Source: Rubrivivax sp. (GTDB taxonomy: Bacteria > Pseudomonadota > Gammaproteobacteria > Burkholderiales > Burkholderiaceae_C). Taken from it: a DNA stretch of 9,380 bases. The notes under the pieces are model-generated. The model did not search any database. It was not told the origin of the DNA and saw only the letters and a list, made by a program, of their open reading frames with translations. Numbering within the stretch: the stretch's first letter is position 1; each line of letters starts with the position of its first letter. The DNA is taken from the NCBI GenBank assembly GCA_020851615.1, contig JADZCL010000003.1:1-9380 (forward strand), in the 5' to 3' direction. The position numbers and the translations under genes were made by a program. This document shows positions 6,278 to 9,380 of this stretch, in pieces.

Positions 6278-7501
6278 TCAGACCACCGCGCCGAGCTTGA
6301 AGATCGGCAGGTACATCGAGACCACGATGCCGCCGATCACCACGCCCAGGATGACGATGATGAAGGGCTCCATCAGGCTGGACAGGCCCTTGACCATCTC
6401 GTCGACCTCTTCCTCGTAGAACTCGGCCGCCTTGGCCAGCATGTGATCGAGCGAGCCCGATTCCTCCCCGATGGACGCCATCTGCAGCACCATCACCGGG
6501 AACACGCCGGTCGAGGTCATCGCCGTGGTGAGTGCGGTGCCGGTGGCCACGTCCTTCTGGATCTTCTCGGTGGCGATCTGGTAGACCGCGTTGCCTGAGG
6601 CCCCGCCCACCGAATCCAGCGCCTCCACCAGCGGCACGCCGGCGGCGAACATGGTCGAGAGGGTGCGTGTCCAGCGCGCGATCACCGACTTGTTGATGAG
6701 GTCGCCGAACACCGGCACCTTCAGCAGGAGCCGGTCCATCGCCACCTGCATCTTCTCGGAGCGCTTCCACGACTGGAAGAAGAAGTAGAGCCCGCCGAAG
6801 AGGAAGCCGAAGATCGCCCACCAGTAAGCGACGAAGAACTCCGACATCGCGATCACGAACTGCGTGGGCGCGGGCAGTTCGCCGCCAAAGGAGGTGAAGA
6901 CCTCCTTGAAGGCCGGGATCACGAAGATCATGATCACCGTCACCACCACGAAGGCCACCACCAGCACCGCGATCGGGTACATCAGCGCCGACTTGATCTT
7001 GGCCTTGATGGCCAGTGTCTTTTCCTGGTAGATCGCCAACCGGTCCAGCAGCGCCTCGAGGATGCCCCCGGCCTCGCCGGCCTCGACCAGGTTGCAGTAC
7101 AGGCTGTCGAAGTGCAGCGGGTGCTTGCGGAACGCCGCCGAGAGGCTGGTGCCGGTCTCGACGTCGGAGCGGATGTCGTTGAGCAGCTTGGTCATGCGCG
7201 GATTGGTGCTGCCGCGCCCGACGATGTCGAAGGCCTGCAGCAGCGGCACGCCGGCCTTCATCATCGTGGCCAGCTGGCGCGTGAAGATGGCGATGTCCTT
7301 CTGCTTGATGCTGCGCCCGCCCGCGGTGCGGCGCTTCTTGACCTTGGTGATCAGGATGCCCTGGCGGCGCAGGCTGGCGCTCACCATGGCCTCGCCGCCG
7401 GCGCGCAGTTCGCCGCGCACGACCTTGCCGTTGCGGTCCTTGCCTTCCCACTCGAAGACGAAGTCCTTGGGGTTCTTCGCCGCTGCCGATGCTGTTGCCA
7501 T
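6278..7501 (-). CDS. pilC: type IV pilus inner-membrane platform protein PilC
   Basis: Type II secretion F/PilC family, 407 aa, a full-length inner-membrane platform. It couples the cytoplasmic ATPases (PilB/PilT) to pilin insertion and extraction. Two T2SSF repeats are visible. The first (about residues 70-195) starts FTRQLATMMKAGVPLLQAF and the second (about 275-400) starts WTRTLSTMFAAGVPLVEAL; this internal similarity is the family hallmark. Hydrophobic helices are at about 174-196, 224-242 and 376-400, and SIGEESGSL (343-351) is a conserved block. The N-terminus FVFEWEGKDRNGKVVRGEL is typical of PilC. The ATG at 7501 has a near-ideal AGGAGG (plus-strand 7506-7511) a few bases upstream. 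It follows pilB after 50 nt. Confidence 0.97.
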   Translation of the reverse strand: MATASAAAKNPKDFVFEWEGKDRNGKVVRGELRAGGEAMVSASLRRQGILITKVKKRRTAGGRSIKQKDIAIFTRQLATMMKAGVPLLQAFDIVGRGSTNPRMTKLLNDIRSDVETGTSLSAAFRKHPLHFDSLYCNLVEAGEAGGILEALLDRLAIYQEKTLAIKAKIKSALMYPIAVLVVAFVVVTVIMIFVIPAFKEVFTSFGGELPAPTQFVIAMSEFFVAYWWAIFGFLFGGLYFFFQSWKRSEKMQVAMDRLLLKVPVFGDLINKSVIARWTRTLSTMFAAGVPLVEALDSVGGASGNAVYQIATEKIQKDVATGTALTTAMTSTGVFPVMVLQMASIGEESGSLDHMLAKAAEFYEEEVDEMVKGLSSLMEPFIIVILGVVIGGIVVSMYLPIFKLGAVV

Positions 7502-7551
7502 GGGGCCTCCTGCGCGGGTTCTCGCGGCGCTGCCGCGACCTGCGCCTGCTC

Positions 7552-9276
7552 CTATTCGTTGGTGACGGTGATCACTTCCTCGAGCGTGGTGACGCCGGCG
7601 CGGACCTTGACCAGGCCGGACTGCCGCAGGTCACGCACGCCGTCCTTCTGCGCCTGCGAGGCGATATCCAGGGCCGTGCCCTCGGCGAGGATGATGCGCT
7701 GGATGGCTTCGCTCATGGGCATGACCTGGTAGAGGCCGACGCGTCCCTTGTAGCCGTTGGTGCACGCCGAACAGCCCACCGCACGGTATGGCTTCCAGCT
7801 GCCGTCGATATCGGTCTCGACGAAGCCCGCCTTGAGCAGCGCCTCGCGCGGGTACTCGGCCGGGGCCTTGCAGTTCTCGCACAGGCGCCGGGCCAGCCGC
7901 TGCGCCGTGATCAAGAGCACGCTGGCGGCGATGTTGAACGGCGGCACGCCCATGTTCAGCAGCCGCGTGAGCGTCGTCGGCGCATCGTTGGTGTGCAGCG
8001 TCGACATCACCATGTGGCCGGTCTGGGCGGCCTTGATCGCGATGTCGGCCGTCTCCAGGTCACGGATCTCGCCGACCATGATGATGTCCGGGTCCTGGCG
8101 CAGGAAGGACTTCAGCGCCGCGGAGAAGGTCAGACCCGCCTTGTCGTTGACGTTGACCTGGTTGATGCCCGGCAGGTTGATTTCGGCCGGATCCTCGACC
8201 GTGGAGATGTTCACGCCCGGCTGGTTGAGGATGTTCAGGCAGGTGTAGAGCGAGACCGTCTTGCCGCTGCCCGTGGGGCCGGTGACGAGGATCATCCCGT
8301 AGGGCCGCTGGATGGCCTGCAGCAGCCGCTCCTTCTCGATCTTCTCGTAGCCCAGGGCCTCGATGCCCAGCTTGGCGCTGGATGGGTCCAGGATCCGGAT
8401 CACCACCTTCTCGCCGAAGAGCGTGGGCAGCGTGCTGACGCGGAAGTCGATCGCCTTGCTGCCGAACTTGAGCTTCATGCGTCCGTCCTGCGGCACACGC
8501 TTCTCGGCGATGTCCATGCGCGAGATGACCTTGATGCGCGAGGCCAGCTTCTCCTTGATCGCGATGGGCGGCTGCGTGATCTCGCGCAGCTCGCCGTCGA
8601 TGCGAAAGCGCACGCGGTAGGTGTACTCGTAGGGCTCGAAGTGCAGGTCCGAGGCGCGCATGTTGATGGCATCGACCAGCATCTTCTGCAGGAAGCGCAC
8701 GACCGGCGCGTCCTCGACCTCGCTGGCCACGTCCTGCGACTCCTGCGGCGTCGCCTGGTCGTCAGTGACGTCGAAGTCGAAGTCGGCGCTGGCGATCGCC
8801 TCGAGCTGGTCGGCGGCGCTGGCGCCCTGCGCCTCGATGATCTTGGCCAGCTTGTCCTGCTCGACGATGACCCACTCGGGGCTGAGCTGGGTCGCGAACT
8901 TCACGCGCTCGGCCGCCTCCTGGGCGGTCGGGTCGGCGGTGCCCACGAACAGCCGGCTGCCCCGCTTGCCCAGCACGAGCAACTGGTACTGCGTGGCCGT
9001 GCGCGAGTCGAGGACGTTCTTCGGGATCTTCTGCAGGTCGACCGCGGCCAGGTCCAGCAGCGGCAGCGCCAGCGCGTGCGACAGCGTGTGCGCCAGTTCC
9101 GCAGCCGAGATCGCCCCGGAGGCCACCACGGCCGACGAAAAACTCGTCCGGCGCTCGCGCGCTGACTTGAGCAGGTCTTCCGCGGACCGGCCGCTCAGCT
9201 TGCCCGCGTTCACCAGGACACGGGCCACACCCGAGAGGGCGTTCGGTGAGGATTCGATCGTCGCGTCCGCGGCCAT
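7552..9276 (-). CDS. pilB: type IV pilus assembly/extension ATPase PilB
   Basis: GspE/PilB secretion-type ATPase, 574 aa, full length. This hexameric cytoplasmic motor drives type IV pilus extension through PilC. The N-terminal MshEN-type domain covers about residues 15-150. The C-terminal ATPase domain has Walker A GPTGSGKT (333-340), the Asp-box region from about D210 (SDLHFEPYEYTYRVRFRIDG is split across 209-228), Walker B DPDIIMVGEIRD (395-406) and the His box GHMVMSTLHTND (H421, H428). A zinc tetracysteine follows: C466/C469 (CENC) and C502/C505 (CSAC). The zinc site and MshEN domain point to PilB rather than the PilT/PilU retraction ATPases. The ATG at 9276 directly follows an in-frame TAG and has no strong Shine-Dalgarno. 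It heads the pilB-pilC-pilD-coaE-zapD-yacG run; a candidate sigma-54 promoter lies 70-86 nt upstream. Confidence 0.97.
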   Translation of the reverse strand: MAADATIESSPNALSGVARVLVNAGKLSGRSAEDLLKSARERRTSFSSAVVASGAISAAELAHTLSHALALPLLDLAAVDLQKIPKNVLDSRTATQYQLLVLGKRGSRLFVGTADPTAQEAAERVKFATQLSPEWVIVEQDKLAKIIEAQGASAADQLEAIASADFDFDVTDDQATPQESQDVASEVEDAPVVRFLQKMLVDAINMRASDLHFEPYEYTYRVRFRIDGELREITQPPIAIKEKLASRIKVISRMDIAEKRVPQDGRMKLKFGSKAIDFRVSTLPTLFGEKVVIRILDPSSAKLGIEALGYEKIEKERLLQAIQRPYGMILVTGPTGSGKTVSLYTCLNILNQPGVNISTVEDPAEINLPGINQVNVNDKAGLTFSAALKSFLRQDPDIIMVGEIRDLETADIAIKAAQTGHMVMSTLHTNDAPTTLTRLLNMGVPPFNIAASVLLITAQRLARRLCENCKAPAEYPREALLKAGFVETDIDGSWKPYRAVGCSACTNGYKGRVGLYQVMPMSEAIQRIILAEGTALDIASQAQKDGVRDLRQSGLVKVRAGVTTLEEVITVTNE

Positions 9277-9305
9277 CTACGTTCGTTGCACGGCGTTCAT
9301 CAGCG

Positions 9306-9318
9306 GGCGATCATCGCC
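9306..9318. repeat. 13-bp inverted repeat in the pilB leader
   Basis: Perfect GGCGAT / ATCGCC arms around one base (GGCGATCATCGCC on the plus strand). It lies between the candidate -12 element and the pilB start. The 1-nt centre makes it a poor RNA hairpin but a plausible protein-binding palindrome. Its function is unknown and it could be chance in GC-rich DNA. Confidence 0.35.
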
Positions 9319-9345
9319 GATCCGCCCAGGGCTGTAAACGTCGAT

Positions 9346-9362
9346 AAGCACGACTCGTGCCC
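9346..9362 (-). promoter_or_regulatory. candidate sigma-54 (-24/-12) promoter for pilB
   Basis: The minus strand reads GGGCACGAGTCGTGCTT. Aligned to the RpoN consensus TGGCACG-N4-TTGCT, it keeps the essential GG and GC at the correct 10-bp spacing, the whole GGCACG block, and TGCT. Only the first T and one T before TGC differ. A transcript would start near 9337, leaving a leader of about 60 nt before pilB. The same bases form a 6-1-6 palindrome (9348-9360), so a repressor or activator site is an alternative reading. Pilus genes are RpoN-controlled in several proteobacteria (known for pilA); control of this pilB is inferred. Confidence 0.5.
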
Positions 9363-9380
9363 GGTGCACAGCTGCTTACA

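Noticed and set aside
5331..7451. Upstream extension of the coaE frame to a 939-codon open frame
   Set aside because: Everything before the coaE start is out-of-frame reading of pilD and pilC, lacks real domains and shows GC-bias composition.
7489..9165. 558-codon open frame on the plus strand opposite pilB
   Set aside because: Long antisense frame opposite a full-length, motif-complete PilB. Rich in Arg, Asp and Leu, with no conserved domain.
9277..9369. 30-codon minus-strand frame (GTG start) ending in TAG directly before the pilB ATG
   Set aside because: The TAG-ATG abutment suggested a coupled leader peptide. However, the frame begins upstream of the candidate sigma-54 core, has no ribosome site seen in the window, and its sequence is unremarkable.
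1..9380. Mobile elements, CRISPR repeats, tRNA/rRNA genes, toxin-antitoxin or defence genes
   Set aside because: Both strands were read for these. No repeat arrays, transposase motifs, tRNA cloverleaf arms or small paired toxin-antitoxin frames were found.

Overview
The window looks like chromosomal DNA of a high-GC betaproteobacterium, most likely Burkholderiales and probably Comamonadaceae. Two things point there: the linked order pilB-pilC-pilD-coaE-zapD-yacG, and protein sequences that read like Comamonas/Acidovorax/Hydrogenophaga versions of these families. The genus cannot be fixed by eye. Gene density is high, gaps are short, and no tRNA, rRNA, IS element, CRISPR array or phage gene was seen.

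Left third (1-2614, minus strand): three catabolic genes in the order 4-oxalomesaconate hydratase (pmdE/ligJ), 4-carboxy-4-hydroxy-2-oxoadipate aldolase (pmdF/ligK) and 2-pyrone-4,6-dicarboxylate hydrolase (pmdD/ligI, cut by the left edge). Together they form the lower part of the protocatechuate 4,5-cleavage (meta) pathway: PDC -> 4-oxalomesaconate -> CHA -> pyruvate + oxaloacetate. The order E-F-D matches the Comamonas pmd operon, so the ring-cleavage dioxygenase (pmdAB) and dehydrogenase (pmdC) probably lie beyond position 1.

Control region (2615-2701): a LysR-type regulator gene (2702-3616, plus strand) diverges from pmdE across 87 bp. This gap holds a perfect 7-5-7 inverted repeat with LysR-box character, plus three evenly spaced GCATTG hexamers. 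lysR then converges on yacG. A 42-nt two-part hairpin spans both stop codons there.

Right two thirds (3643-9276, minus strand): a tight run reading pilB (type IV pilus extension ATPase), pilC (inner-membrane platform), pilD (prepilin peptidase/methylase), coaE (dephospho-CoA kinase), zapD (FtsZ-bundling division factor) and yacG (zinc-finger gyrase inhibitor). Junctions from pilD onward overlap or nearly touch, including coaE's TGA overlapping a TTG start of zapD. Upstream of pilB, at 9346-9362, is a sequence with correct sigma-54 -24/-12 spacing.

Every gene belongs to a recognisable family. I found no undescribed multi-gene system. The more interesting signals are regulatory: the pilB upstream promoter, the pmd operator architecture, the convergent hairpin and the TTGA junction.
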